Positions 38,154-47,067 of a stretch of DNA of 54,165 bases are shown here, in pieces. This stretch comes from Chloroflexota bacterium (lineage in GTDB: Bacteria; Chloroflexota; Anaerolineae; Aggregatilineales; Phototrophicaceae), in NCBI GenBank assembly GCA_026707665.1, contig JAPOWK010000096.1, positions 1-54,165 of the forward strand, written 5' to 3'. The number at the start of each line of letters is the position of its first letter. Within the stretch, counting starts at the first letter, position 1. A program made the translations under genes and the position numbers. Under the pieces are notes generated by a model. The model made no database searches and was not told the DNA's origin. It saw only the letters and a program-made list of their open reading frames with translations.

Positions 38154-39401
38154 GTGAACCCGCTGCTCAACGTCGACGCCGCCCTATCGAAGATCCTCGC
38201 CGACATGAATAGGCTCGAAGCGGAGACCGTTTCGCTGCCGGATGCCTATGACCGTGTGCTCGCCGAAGACATCGTCTCGCCGATAGACCTGCCGCCATTC
38301 GACAACTCGGCCATGGACGGCTACGCCATCCGCTATGAAGACAGCGCCGTGGCCAGCCCAGACAGCCCAGCCAGCCTCTCAGTCACGATGGACATTCTCG
38401 CCGGCAGCGCTCCCGACAGACAACTGGAATTGGGAACAGCCGCCCGCATCATGACCGGCGCGCCGATACCGCAAGCCGCGACGGCCGTCATACCGGTCGA
38501 GGACACTGACGACGATTGGTCCAAGGGTGAAGACAGCCCGCTGCCTAGCCAAGTCCGCCTCTTCCGCCGTCTGACTCGCGGCGAGAACATCCGACTTGCC
38601 GGCGAAAACATCAGGGCGGGAGAGACCATCATGACGGCCGGCACCGTCATCGGTCCCTCCGAAATCGGCATGATCGCGGGCATCGGCTCCCCGCGCGTCG
38701 ACGTCATCCGCCAACCCAAAGTCGCCATCCTCAGCAGTGGCGACGAACTGGTCGATCTCTATGACGAATTGGGACCCGGCAAAATCCGCGATACCAACGG
38801 CTATACCCTAGCCGGACTGATTCGTCGGGCGGGCGGCGTGCCGATTCGCTTGCCCATCGCCAAAGACAGGCTGGATTCCATCCGCGCCCTCTACCGCCGC
38901 GCGCTGGAGATCAACCCCGACCTGCTGATCAGCACCGCTGGCGTCTCCGTCGGCGCCGCCGACCTGGTCAAAGTCGTCATGGACGAGCTCGGCGAAATCG
39001 ACTTCTGGCGCATTAATATGCGACCAGGCAAACCGCTGGCTTATGGCACGATTCAAGGAGTGCCCTTCTTCGGCTTGCCCGGCAACCCCGTTTCGACCAT
39101 GGTGACCTTTGAGGTGATCGTCCGTCCCGCGCTCGCCAAAATCGCGGGCCGCGCTTTCAAGCGGCGAACGATCAAGGCGATGCTTGCGTCAGAAATGCGC
39201 TCCGATGGGCGCCGCACCTATGCCCGCGTCACCCTGAAGCGCGAGGGCGACCGCCTCATCGCCCGCTCCACAGGCATCCAGAGCTCGGGCGCGCTGATGT
39301 CCATGGTGCTGGCTGATGGCTTGGCGGTCATACCGGAAGAGGTAATGCGCGTTCCCGCCGGGGACGAGATTGAGGTCCTTCCGCTGCGTCCGATCGAGTG
39401 A
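38154..39401 (+). CDS. moeA: Molybdopterin molybdenumtransferase MoeA
   Basis: Inserts molybdate into adenylylated molybdopterin. The 415-residue chain has the MoeA N-terminal region (LPPFDNSAMDGYAIR), a GENIRLAGENIRAGE segment, the MoCF-binding domain with ILSSGDELVD and TNGYTLAGLI, then STAGVSVGAADLV and the FFGLPGNPVS loop, and a C-terminal beta-barrel domain. The start is the GTG at 38154 with AGGAAGGAG 4 nt upstream. It complements moaC and the moaD-moaE fusion elsewhere in the window. A VKOR-family gene follows after 16 nt. Confidence 0.93.
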   Translation: MNPLLNVDAALSKILADMNRLEAETVSLPDAYDRVLAEDIVSPIDLPPFDNSAMDGYAIRYEDSAVASPDSPASLSVTMDILAGSAPDRQLELGTAARIMTGAPIPQAATAVIPVEDTDDDWSKGEDSPLPSQVRLFRRLTRGENIRLAGENIRAGETIMTAGTVIGPSEIGMIAGIGSPRVDVIRQPKVAILSSGDELVDLYDELGPGKIRDTNGYTLAGLIRRAGGVPIRLPIAKDRLDSIRALYRRALEINPDLLISTAGVSVGAADLVKVVMDELGEIDFWRINMRPGKPLAYGTIQGVPFFGLPGNPVSTMVTFEVIVRPALAKIAGRAFKRRTIKAMLASEMRSDGRRTYARVTLKREGDRLIARSTGIQSSGALMSMVLADGLAVIPEEVMRVPAGDEIEVLPLRPIE

Positions 39402-39417
39402 AACTTGCGAGGAAGTG

Positions 39418-39900
39418 ATGACGTTCGCATCTGACAAGAGTTATGATTCCCAGCCCGGGCGCGACCAACTCGCTCGCCGCGTCCAACTGCTCCTGGTCCT
39501 CATCGGCCTTTTGGTCGCCGGTTATCTGAGTTATCTCAAACTGGCCGAGGCGCCGGCCGTCTGCGTGGAAACGGGTCCCTTCGATTGCAATGTCGTTCTG
39601 AACAGCCAGTATTCGGAGCTTGGGGGCGTACCCATCGCCTATCTGGGTTTCGCCGTCTATGTCGTGATTGGGGCCGTGCTTGTGCTGGAGCGCCGCGTTG
39701 AGTGGCTGCGCGAGTGGGGGCGTCTGCTCAGCTTCGGCATCGGCTTGTTCGCCTGGCTCTTTTCAATGTGGTTGGTCTATGTGCAGTTCGTACTTCTAGA
39801 GGCGCTTTGCCCCTGGTGTCTAACCCACGAAACGAACTTCACCGTTCTCTTCATTCTGATCTGCTATCGCGTCTACCGCGAGATTTTCAGCGCTGCATAA
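39418..39900 (+). CDS. VKOR-family (vitamin K epoxide reductase-like) disulfide-forming membrane protein
   Basis: 160-residue four-helix membrane protein. The loop cysteines are Cys49 and Cys57 (CVETGPFDC) and the active-site CPWC is at 131-134, the full set for quinone-coupled disulfide generation in the manner of bacterial VKOR. VVLNSQYSELGGVPIAYLG is the conserved segment after the loop pair. No thioredoxin-like domain is fused and none lies beside it. The ATG at 39418 has GAGGAAG upstream. It lies downstream of moeA and is probably co-transcribed. It likely supports disulfide bonding in secreted proteins. Confidence 0.87.
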   Translation: MTFASDKSYDSQPGRDQLARRVQLLLVLIGLLVAGYLSYLKLAEAPAVCVETGPFDCNVVLNSQYSELGGVPIAYLGFAVYVVIGAVLVLERRVEWLREWGRLLSFGIGLFAWLFSMWLVYVQFVLLEALCPWCLTHETNFTVLFILICYRVYREIFSAA

Positions 39901-39934
39901 GTGATAATAGGGCTCTTCTGGATTTACCAATCCC

Positions 39935-40123
39935 TTAGAAGATCTCAAACAGCCGGCCAAGCGTAAATATCTGACCTAGTACAAGCAATCCAAGAATCCA
40001 CTTGTGGTAGTCAAGCGCAGTTTCAATACGGGACAATGTCGCAGATATGTCGCTTTTTTTAACAAATTCTTCAGATCGCGTTTCCATCTGCGTCACTCGG
40101 CGGTCAATTGAGGACTCTGCCAT
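39935..40123 (-). CDS. Small membrane protein, unknown function
   Basis: About 62 residues: a charged helical N-terminus (RRVTQMETRSEEFVKKSDI), an amphipathic middle (LSRIETALDYHKW) and a single C-terminal membrane helix (ILGLLVLGQIFTLG). The ATG at 40123 has GGAG at suitable distance; the frame is open further upstream to 40189. Its coil-then-helix plan is reminiscent of phage XhlA-type proteins, but the similarity is too slight for a call. GC is lower than the surroundings. Confidence 0.4.
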   Translation of the reverse strand: MAESSIDRRVTQMETRSEEFVKKSDISATLSRIETALDYHKWILGLLVLGQIFTLGRLFEIF

Positions 40124-40292
40124 AGTATCTGCTCCATGTCTGTCAAACTGACACACCACAATTGTTGTCGGCGTCAGCAAATCTGACAAGGCGACTCGAT
40201 ATCAAGAGTTTCTGTGACTGCCTGAAATATGCCAAAGAATCGGCGGAAGCGCTTGTGGAGAATTGACGTAAATGATTGGTATCAACTCGCGC

Positions 40293-40979
40293 TTAAGACT
40301 GCGAGCCGCGCAGCGTCCGCGCCAGAATCTCTTCCTGCTTGTCGCGATGATTTGCACGGTCATTTTGCTGGTGATTGCTTTGCGCTTCCGCCACCGGTTC
40401 GCTTCGCATCGCCCGTTGGAAAGCCTGCGCCATTGCCGTCGGCACATCCTCCGTATCATCCTCATCGTCGTGGATTGCCGTCTTTTCCGGCTCGGACTTC
40501 ATCGTCAGGTCAATCTGCCGCGAGCGTCCATTCTTCTTGAGAACGCGGACGCGCACCTCCTGCCCGACAGCGGCGACATCACTCGGCGCCCGCACATAGT
40601 CGTCAGACATTTCCGAAACATGCACCATGCCGGGGCGCTCGGCGCCGAAATCGACGAAGACGCCAAAGTCTTCTACACGGATCACTTGGCCGGTGTAGGC
40701 TTTGCCTTGCCGAATCGTCGCCCAGGGAACCGGCGGCGGCTTCTCCATTGTCAGCGCGACATAACCATCTTGACGCGTCTTATACACGAAAGCGGTGATT
40801 TCGCTGCCCGGCTGAGCCACATCTTCAAATTGGCGCTTCTCGTTCTGAGCCAGCTGGGAAATATGCAGCAGCGCGTCCTGCCCGCTGCCTATATCAACCA
40901 AGGCGCCATAAATGCCTAGGTGCCTTACCCTGCCCTTTACTTCCGCCCCAACTTTTAGCCTGCCCATTTCTACCGCCAT
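40293..40979 (-). CDS. S1 RNA-binding domain protein (two S1 repeats)
   Basis: 228 residues with two OB-fold S1 domains. Repeat one runs about 8-78 (VGAEVKGRVRHLGIYGALVDIG, then DALLHISQL). Repeat two runs about 90-162 (KAYTGQVIRVEDFGVFVDFG, then GMVHVSEMSDDYV). A low-complexity acidic and Gln-rich tail makes up the last 60 residues. AAGGAG lies 9 nt before the ATG. It resembles short RpsA-like proteins but has too few repeats to be canonical ribosomal protein S1; a general RNA-binding or translation role is likely. Confidence 0.82.
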   Translation of the reverse strand: MAVEMGRLKVGAEVKGRVRHLGIYGALVDIGSGQDALLHISQLAQNEKRQFEDVAQPGSEITAFVYKTRQDGYVALTMEKPPPVPWATIRQGKAYTGQVIRVEDFGVFVDFGAERPGMVHVSEMSDDYVRAPSDVAAVGQEVRVRVLKKNGRSRQIDLTMKSEPEKTAIHDDEDDTEDVPTAMAQAFQRAMRSEPVAEAQSNHQQNDRANHRDKQEEILARTLRGSQS

Positions 40980-41030
40980 CTTGCCACCGCTCCTTAAACC
41001 TGTGAATCCGGCGCCGCATCGCCGTCTCGC

Positions 41031-41723
41031 TTAACTCTCCGGACAGATCGCTTCGTCCCCGACGCCGCTGCCAACATAATCAAACGCTTCCGCATCGGCA
41101 TAGGCGCCGAGCGAAACGAACCCCTTCCACAAATGCAAGCGCGCGCAGGTCAGCAGTTCTTGCATTTCGCTCTCCGCCATATACATCACGCCGATGATCT
41201 TGTTTTCAACCGATACCGCGCCCTGAGCGCCGCCCGCGACATAGGAGTATATCACCATCGGCGTCTCGGGATATACAAAGACGGCATAGGCCTGCTCTTC
41301 GCTGACCTGCTGACCGGCTACGTATTGCGGTTCGCCGAACTTGTCAAATACAGGGCCGAAACGCATCGCCGGCGCCAACTGAAGCAAGAACGAGGTGATC
41401 GTCTCGCCGTCGCGGCTGATCACCTGGCAGCAGGGCTGATTGTCGCCCTCGGCAAACACAATGACCCGTCCCGGATTGTCGTCTTCCGCTTGGGATTCTT
41501 CTGTGATCTTTAAGCGCCCAGCGCTCTTCAATATCACCTCGGCATCTCGATAACTGGTCTCGCCCGGCGTGATGCCATTCCAGCAGGGCGCCTCACAGGG
41601 CTCTCCGCTGAGCAAGCTGGTATCCTGAAGCTTCGTCTCGTCAAGCAGATTGACTTCGCCGGCACAGGCAGCCAGCGCCACGGCAGCAATCAGAAGTAGC
41701 GCGAAAAGAATCCGGCGATTCAT
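41031..41723 (-). CDS. Putative lipoprotein, Chloroflexota-type
   Basis: 230 residues with signal peptide and lipobox LAAC (Cys19). The mature part begins with paired cysteines (PCEAPCWNGITPGETSYRDA), a pattern I associate with uncharacterised Chloroflexota lipoproteins. There is a CC pair in the middle and two more cysteines (LLTCARL, EAICPES), suggesting disulfides outside the cell. Function unknown. An extended -10 promoter (TGCTATGAT) lies at 41774-41766. Confidence 0.65.
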   Translation of the reverse strand: MNRRILFALLLIAAVALAACAGEVNLLDETKLQDTSLLSGEPCEAPCWNGITPGETSYRDAEVILKSAGRLKITEESQAEDDNPGRVIVFAEGDNQPCCQVISRDGETITSFLLQLAPAMRFGPVFDKFGEPQYVAGQQVSEEQAYAVFVYPETPMVIYSYVAGGAQGAVSVENKIIGVMYMAESEMQELLTCARLHLWKGFVSLGAYADAEAFDYVGSGVGDEAICPES

Positions 41724-41765
41724 GCGATGTCACTTTCAGCTGGGATCGGGCGACAATAGGCGCGC

Positions 41766-41774
41766 ATCATAGCA
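41766..41774 (-). promoter_or_regulatory. Extended -10 promoter of the lipoprotein gene
   Basis: Minus-strand TGCTATGAT, with the TGn extension and no clear -35, the same design as the moeA promoter. The predicted leader is about 35 nt. Confidence 0.5.
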
Positions 41775-41824
41775 AAGGACCGCCGCTTTGTACAGTACAG
41801 TCAACCAAGCCAGGGTTTCGCGCT

Positions 41825-43963
41825 TCAATTCTTCCGCAATGTTAGCGAATAGACGCCAAGCGTCCCGCCATACTGATTGGCGAAACGCGTCGCGATAATG
41901 GTGTAGGGACCATTTTCCCGCAGCACATATCCGCTGATTAACGAGTCAGTCTTGCGGCCCGCCGCGCCCAGTAGCACCGGATCGGCGTCATCGTTCGCCG
42001 CGATTTGCTGGTTGCCCGGGCTGATCAGATAAAGATTCGTGTCCAGCGTCTGCGTAGCGGCCGACATACTGATCGTCACCGACTCGCCGGCGACCCCATC
42101 AAACTGATAAACATCAAAGGTGTTCTCGGCGCTGATGACTCCGGTGACGCTCTGCCCGCTTGCAATTGGCGGCGCGTCAAAGGCTTCCGACTGATAAGCC
42201 AGGGTAGCGCTGCCGGCGTCGATGTATCCGGCCTCGCCGACGATGACCTCGCCCGCCGGTGTCACGGTGAAATTCGTGACGTATCGCTGTCCAATTAGCG
42301 GGAACTCGCGCGCATCGGCTACCAAATTGCCATTGACCTCGATCAGCAAGGTGAAATCGACGGGCGGCGGCAGGTCTGAACAGGCATTCTGATACCAAAC
42401 CTCCACTTCATAAGTGCCGGGCCGCATGGCGCCAAGGGGCCAATAGATGTAGGAAACGGGCGTGCCGGTCGCCGCCGGGATGCAATTCACATTGCCGACT
42501 TCCTGCAAAATACCGCCACTGGCGACCAGCGGGCTGTCATCAAATACGGATTGGCCAGCCGGGTCTCGCACCAGCAACTGCAAGTCGGCGCTTGTGCTCC
42601 AATAAAGGCTCACTTCGATATCACCCTGTGGCAAATCGAGGTCAGTCGCCTGGCCCGCCACGTCGCTGCTTGGACCGCTCAAGGTGATTTGAAACTGCCC
42701 TTCTGTGCCACCGATCTCCTTGGCGTATCGCGTGGCGATGACCGTGTACCGGCCGGTGCTCAACAAGCGCGCGTTGACAATCGCTGAATCAGTCGTCCCG
42801 CCGAAAGCGTCATCGTTCACATTGACCACTTTCCCGGCGGGATCGACAATCTGCAGCAAGGTATCCAAATTCGCGCCCACAGCTTCCATGTTCAAGGTAA
42901 TTAATTCGTCAGCGCCGCCGGAGAAGGAATAGACGAGGAAAGGCTCGACATTGCTGATGCGACCCAGCACCGGCACATCGCGAGCCAGCGGCGTCGCCGC
43001 CACACTGCCGAAATCGATGCCGGTCGGCAGCAGGGTCAAGCTCGAATCCGGATAAGGTCCGCCCCTGCTGAGCGCCGCGCTGCCATCCGCCATGATTTCG
43101 AAGCGAGTCACGTAAACATTCTTGCCCGCGGCGCCACCGGGAGAGAGCAAAGCATCCAATCGGCCAGCCGACGCGCCGTCGACAAAGACCTCGATCTGAA
43201 ACGGCACCGTGCCCGTCAACGTATCGCAAGCCTGCTCATAATAGACAATGACTTCATAACTGCCGGTCGAGAGGAAGCCGGGCTGCCAAATGGCGCTCTC
43301 CTCCGGGCTTCCGCTGATCACCTGGCACAAGCCGTTCGCGTCGAAGCCGAACACGCCGCCGTTGGTCGTCGTTCGGGAATTCCAATGCAATGCCTCACCG
43401 GTAGGATCGCGCACTTCCAGATTCAGGTCAGCCGCGCCGTTCCAGTTCAGTCGCGCCTCAATGCCCGCGCCCAGCAATATCAATTGCGGTTCCGCTGATG
43501 CTGGCGCCGCTTGCTCAGCGCCCTCCGCATCATCGCCCGCCGCCAGTTCCAGCCGAATCTCAAAGGTGGTGTCGGGCGCGCCGCCACCGGCCGCGAAATA
43601 GACAAAAACATTGTAACGGCCGCCATTCCGCAGCAGCACATCGCTCGCCGTGAAGGCGCCGGCGTTGGCCGTATCGGCGGCCTGCGCAATCGTATTGCCA
43701 TTGATATCGCTTATCAGCAGAGCCAGCGTCCCGCCAGTCACATTCGAAAGCGATACCGTCACCGACGAGTTGGCGCCCGCGTCAAAGACATAGGTCGTAG
43801 CCGTGCTGGCCGGTCCGAGCACACCGGACACCGGCGCGCCCGCTTCCAAAATGTTGATCGCGTTTTGCGCCCAGGCCGGCATCACCGCGAGAACCAGGCA
43901 AACAACCCCAAGCGCGACCTGCGTTCTACACCGTTTCAGCCCATTGATTATTGATAGGGACAT
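41825..43963 (-). CDS. Secreted multidomain protein: alternating PPC and YfaP/DUF2135-like domains
   Basis: 712 residues with a signal peptide (VALGVVCLVLAVMPAWAQ). It is built as PPC-X-PPC-X-PPC. PPC-type beta-sandwiches lie at about 40-140, 328-428 and 608-711 (for example TLLQIVDPAGKVVNVNDDAFG, shortened here to NVNDDAFG, and ANDDADP). The X domains are at about 160-290 and 447-580, each with a WN/WS..ADL.L.VRDP.G signature (NWNGAADLNLEVRDPTGE, YWSTSADLQLLVRDPAGQ) like the YfaP/DUF2135 family, and a conserved YYEQAC/WYQNAC. X plus PPC is an internal duplication of about 280 residues. No catalytic domain is visible, so it is probably a surface or adhesion protein. Confidence 0.75.
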   Translation of the reverse strand: MSLSIINGLKRCRTQVALGVVCLVLAVMPAWAQNAINILEAGAPVSGVLGPASTATTYVFDAGANSSVTVSLSNVTGGTLALLISDINGNTIAQAADTANAGAFTASDVLLRNGGRYNVFVYFAAGGGAPDTTFEIRLELAAGDDAEGAEQAAPASAEPQLILLGAGIEARLNWNGAADLNLEVRDPTGEALHWNSRTTTNGGVFGFDANGLCQVISGSPEESAIWQPGFLSTGSYEVIVYYEQACDTLTGTVPFQIEVFVDGASAGRLDALLSPGGAAGKNVYVTRFEIMADGSAALSRGGPYPDSSLTLLPTGIDFGSVAATPLARDVPVLGRISNVEPFLVYSFSGGADELITLNMEAVGANLDTLLQIVDPAGKVVNVNDDAFGGTTDSAIVNARLLSTGRYTVIATRYAKEIGGTEGQFQITLSGPSSDVAGQATDLDLPQGDIEVSLYWSTSADLQLLVRDPAGQSVFDDSPLVASGGILQEVGNVNCIPAATGTPVSYIYWPLGAMRPGTYEVEVWYQNACSDLPPPVDFTLLIEVNGNLVADAREFPLIGQRYVTNFTVTPAGEVIVGEAGYIDAGSATLAYQSEAFDAPPIASGQSVTGVISAENTFDVYQFDGVAGESVTISMSAATQTLDTNLYLISPGNQQIAANDDADPVLLGAAGRKTDSLISGYVLRENGPYTIIATRFANQYGGTLGVYSLTLRKN

Positions 43964-44151
43964 GTTGCCAGCCCTCCATACCTGCGGCGCAATTTTGGCG
44001 CTGCGAACCGAAGTGTAACGGATTCTCTATACGCTTGCCAGACTAACGCCCTTCGCGACACCAGTGAAGTCGCCGATGCCATTGCCTTCTCGCGGCGCTT
44101 TGGTTTGACTATAGGCAAACAGGGCATCTCAAGCGGCGAAAGGCGCGTGTC

Positions 44152-46017
44152 ATGTCAAACACAGCTTTAGCATACTACAAAGTAAAATCACCCGCTTCAA
44201 TTCTGAATAGCCCCTATCGCCATCGGGACGGCGAAAGGCGGCTCGACGACGCTGTCAATCGCGCCGGCTCGGGATTGTCCCGACGCTCATTCGCGCTGCG
44301 CGTCCTGGCTTCCGCGTTGATCATTTTTCTGGCGGGCGTCGCCCAGGCGCAGCGCCCAGCGGCCGCCAAGCATGTCGTCCGGCCCGGCGAAACGCTGGGA
44401 TTGATCGCGCAGAATTATGGCGTCGACATCTACACACTGGCATCAGCCAATGGCATCAGCAACGCCCACCTCATCGGCGCCTGGCAGCAGCTGACGATTC
44501 CAAACAGCGCCGGTCAGCAGGGGTCGGTCGCCGCGGGCGGCGAGACCCACATCGTGCGCCGTGGCGAAACCCTGGATAGCATCGCCAAGTTTTACGGCAT
44601 CGCCCTGAGCGACCTGATGGCGCTGAACAATGTTTTTGGCTGGATCTACCCCGGCGATGAATTGGCGCTGCCCCTGCCCGGCCGCGTGGACCCGCCAGCC
44701 ACCGACCCGCCCTCCACGGAACCCGCTCCAAGCTCCTTGACCGGCAACACGCATATCGTGCGCGTCGGCGAAACCCTGGGCACAATCGCCGCCGCCTATG
44801 GCATATCGCTTTACGACTTGCAAGTAGCAAACAATATTTGGAGCTGGATCATCTATGTCGGGCAAGAATTGACGATCCCCGGCGATGGCATTGCTGTCTT
44901 CAGCCCCGATGAAGCGGCGGTTCCCGTCGAGAGCCCAGCGCCGACGGAAGCGAGCGCGCCGATTGAATCAAGCGGCATCACCCATACGGTGCGCTTCGGC
45001 GACACCCTGGCCAAGATCGCAAGCGCCTACGGCGTGTCATTGGATGACCTGCAGGCGTTGAACGACAACTGGACCTGGATCATCTATGTCGGGCAAGAAC
45101 TGGAGATTCCCGCCGGTGGAAAGCCGCCTGAAGTAGCGGAAGCTCCGCCAGAAACGGCGCCGCCCGTTCAATCGCAAGAGCCGTCGACATCTATTGAAAG
45201 TCCGGCGCCAGCACCGCAGGCCGATACGCATACCGTCCAGCGCGGCGAAACCTTGTTCCGCATTGCCCAGATCTATGGGCTCGATCTGGATGCCTTGATT
45301 CACGCCAATGGCATCGTCGACGCCACCAAGATCCATTCCGGGCTCGTCTTGCGCGTGCGCAATCTTGATGCCTACGCGCCGCCACAGCCTGCGGCGACGA
45401 ACAGCTCGGCCTCGGCAGCAGCGACGCAGCCGCAGACGCAGCCCGCCCCTGGCCGCGAACGATACGTCGTGCGCCGCGGCGAAATCCTGTCTCAGATTGG
45501 GGCGAGATTCGGCATGAGCTGGCTGGCGATTGCCGAGGTCAACGGTCTCAGCAATCCTGACGCGCTAAAAGTGGGCACGGTGCTCTTGATCCCCACAGCC
45601 GAGGAAGCGGCGAAATATGGTCCCGTCCTGCCAACATACAGCGATCCAGGCGCCCGCGTCGGCCGGGGCCGCGAATTCGTCGTCGTGCTCAGCACGCAAA
45701 TGGCTTATGCCTACGAAGACGGCGTCCTCAAACGAAGCGCACGCATTTCGTCGGGATTGCCGGATACGCCGACAGTAAAGGGCGACTTCAAGATCCGGCG
45801 CAAGGTGCGCCGCCAGCGCATGACCGGGCAGGATTACGACCTGGATAATGTGGAATGGGTGATGTACTTCTACGCCGGTTACGCTTTCCACGGCACCTGG
45901 TGGCACAATAATTTCGGCCGGCCGATGAGCCGCGGCTGCGTCAACATGACGAATGCCGATGCCAAGTGGTTCTATGAATTCGGTTCCATCGGCACGCCGG
46001 TGCACGTGCGAGCCTGA
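44152..46017 (+). CDS. L,D-transpeptidase (YkuD) with six LysM repeats
   Basis: 621 residues. A membrane or signal segment lies at about 45-66 after a long basic N-terminus. Six LysM domains sit near 74-117, 133-174, 201-243, 277-320, 359-403 and 437-481, separated by Pro/Ala/Ser linkers. The C-terminal YkuD domain (about 507-620) has the catalytic HGTWWHNNFGRPMSRGCVNM with His580 and Cys596. It would bind peptidoglycan and form 3-3 cross-links or attach proteins. LysM 3 and 4 are near-duplicates (both end IIYVGQEL). It ends 2 nt from a convergent HD gene. Confidence 0.92.
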   Translation: MSNTALAYYKVKSPASILNSPYRHRDGERRLDDAVNRAGSGLSRRSFALRVLASALIIFLAGVAQAQRPAAAKHVVRPGETLGLIAQNYGVDIYTLASANGISNAHLIGAWQQLTIPNSAGQQGSVAAGGETHIVRRGETLDSIAKFYGIALSDLMALNNVFGWIYPGDELALPLPGRVDPPATDPPSTEPAPSSLTGNTHIVRVGETLGTIAAAYGISLYDLQVANNIWSWIIYVGQELTIPGDGIAVFSPDEAAVPVESPAPTEASAPIESSGITHTVRFGDTLAKIASAYGVSLDDLQALNDNWTWIIYVGQELEIPAGGKPPEVAEAPPETAPPVQSQEPSTSIESPAPAPQADTHTVQRGETLFRIAQIYGLDLDALIHANGIVDATKIHSGLVLRVRNLDAYAPPQPAATNSSASAAATQPQTQPAPGRERYVVRRGEILSQIGARFGMSWLAIAEVNGLSNPDALKVGTVLLIPTAEEAAKYGPVLPTYSDPGARVGRGREFVVVLSTQMAYAYEDGVLKRSARISSGLPDTPTVKGDFKIRRKVRRQRMTGQDYDLDNVEWVMYFYAGYAFHGTWWHNNFGRPMSRGCVNMTNADAKWFYEFGSIGTPVHVRA

Positions 46018-46019
46018 TA

Positions 46020-46598
46020 CTAGCCCGCTGCCGCGCCGTCGAGCCCAAGCTCGGCGGCTCCGCCTTGCATCGCCTTCAATACCAGCGGCACGTGAAATTC
46101 CCAGACATCGACGCCCAATACTTCACAGCCATCGATGACATCCTGCCGATTGACGCCGGCGGCGAACGCTTTGTCCTTCCATTTCCGGCGGATGCTCCTG
46201 ACCTTGACATCGCGGATATCTTTGCTCGGCCGCACCAAGGCCACCGCTGTGATCAGTCCGGTCAGCTCATCCACCGCATAGAGCGCTTTGTCGCGCAGAG
46301 TCACGCGGTCATCAGCCGCCAGCGGGCCGTGACTCAGAATGGTGCGAATGTCCTCCTCGCCCAAGCCGCGCTCGCGCAAGATCGGCGCGCCATCCATCGG
46401 GTGCTGCTCCAGCGACGGGTGAATCTCCCAGTCAAAATCGTGCAGCAAGCCGACCAAGCCCCACGCCTCCGGCTCTTCGCCGTAATGCTCGGCGTAGGCG
46501 CGCATGGCGAATTCCACCGCCAGCATGTGCTTGCGCAATGAATCAGACCGTACAAATTCACAGACGATGTCGTAAGCTGTTTGCCTGTCCAAGTTCAA
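46020..46598 (-). CDS. HD-domain metal-dependent phosphohydrolase
   Basis: 192 residues with an HD fold: RKHMLAVEFAM, the GLLHDFDWE His-Asp pair, EQHPMDGA and a later ILSHG. It fits the HDIG-type hydrolase group often annotated simply as HD-domain protein. The substrate, a nucleotide or other phosphoester, cannot be told. It is convergent with the LysM transpeptidase gene, leaving only 2 nt between their stops. Confidence 0.82.
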   Translation of the reverse strand: MNLDRQTAYDIVCEFVRSDSLRKHMLAVEFAMRAYAEHYGEEPEAWGLVGLLHDFDWEIHPSLEQHPMDGAPILRERGLGEEDIRTILSHGPLAADDRVTLRDKALYAVDELTGLITAVALVRPSKDIRDVKVRSIRRKWKDKAFAAGVNRQDVIDGCEVLGVDVWEFHVPLVLKAMQGGAAELGLDGAAAG

Positions 46599-46683
46599 AT
46601 GCCTCCCAGCCTGTGATAAGCAATGCGCTCTAGTGTTCTCAATAACCGGCGCTTTGCAATGCCGAATTCGCCGCGCCGGTTTT

Positions 46684-47006
46684 TCACCCCATCCCCCCGG
46701 CCCCCTGCCCCAGCGAGCTAGGGAAGGGGGAGCTAGCGATGACGGGTTTTCGCTTTGAATGGATTCGGTGGGCTTAGGGCGCTTTTCTATCCTACTTCCG
46801 TCTCACCAGCGTGTTGTAGGGGCAAGACTCGTGTCGCCTTCCCGCGCGTTTCACCCCATCCCCCCGGCCCCCTTCCCCAGCGAGCTAGGGAAGGGGGAGC
46901 TAGCGATGGCGGGTTTTCGCGTTGAATGGATTCGGTGGGCTTAGGGCGCTTTTCTATCCCATTTCCGCCTCACCAGCGTGTTGTAGGGGCGAGACTAGTC
47001 TCGCCC
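46684..47006. repeat. Tandem duplication of a ~155-bp composite repeat (family A + B)
   Basis: Two direct copies, 46684-46838 and 46851-47006, with a 167-bp period and about 90% identity by eye. Each starts TCACCCCATCCCCCCGGCCC, holds the CCCTTCCC/GGGAAGGG hairpin around AGCGAGCT, runs through GAATGGATTCGGTGGGCTTA and ends with GTTGTAGGGGC and a family B arm. It fills most of the 469-bp spacer between the HD gene and the second ABC operon's end. Confidence 0.85.
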
Positions 47007-47067
47007 TCTCGCTCCACCAAGGTGCTGCAAATGCGAGTGTATGGGATTAGGCGCGAATTACCTCCAA

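Noticed and set aside
46684..47006. Possible CRISPR or satellite array
   Set aside because: Only two long units of about 155 bp with no short repeat-spacer pattern and no cas gene in the window.
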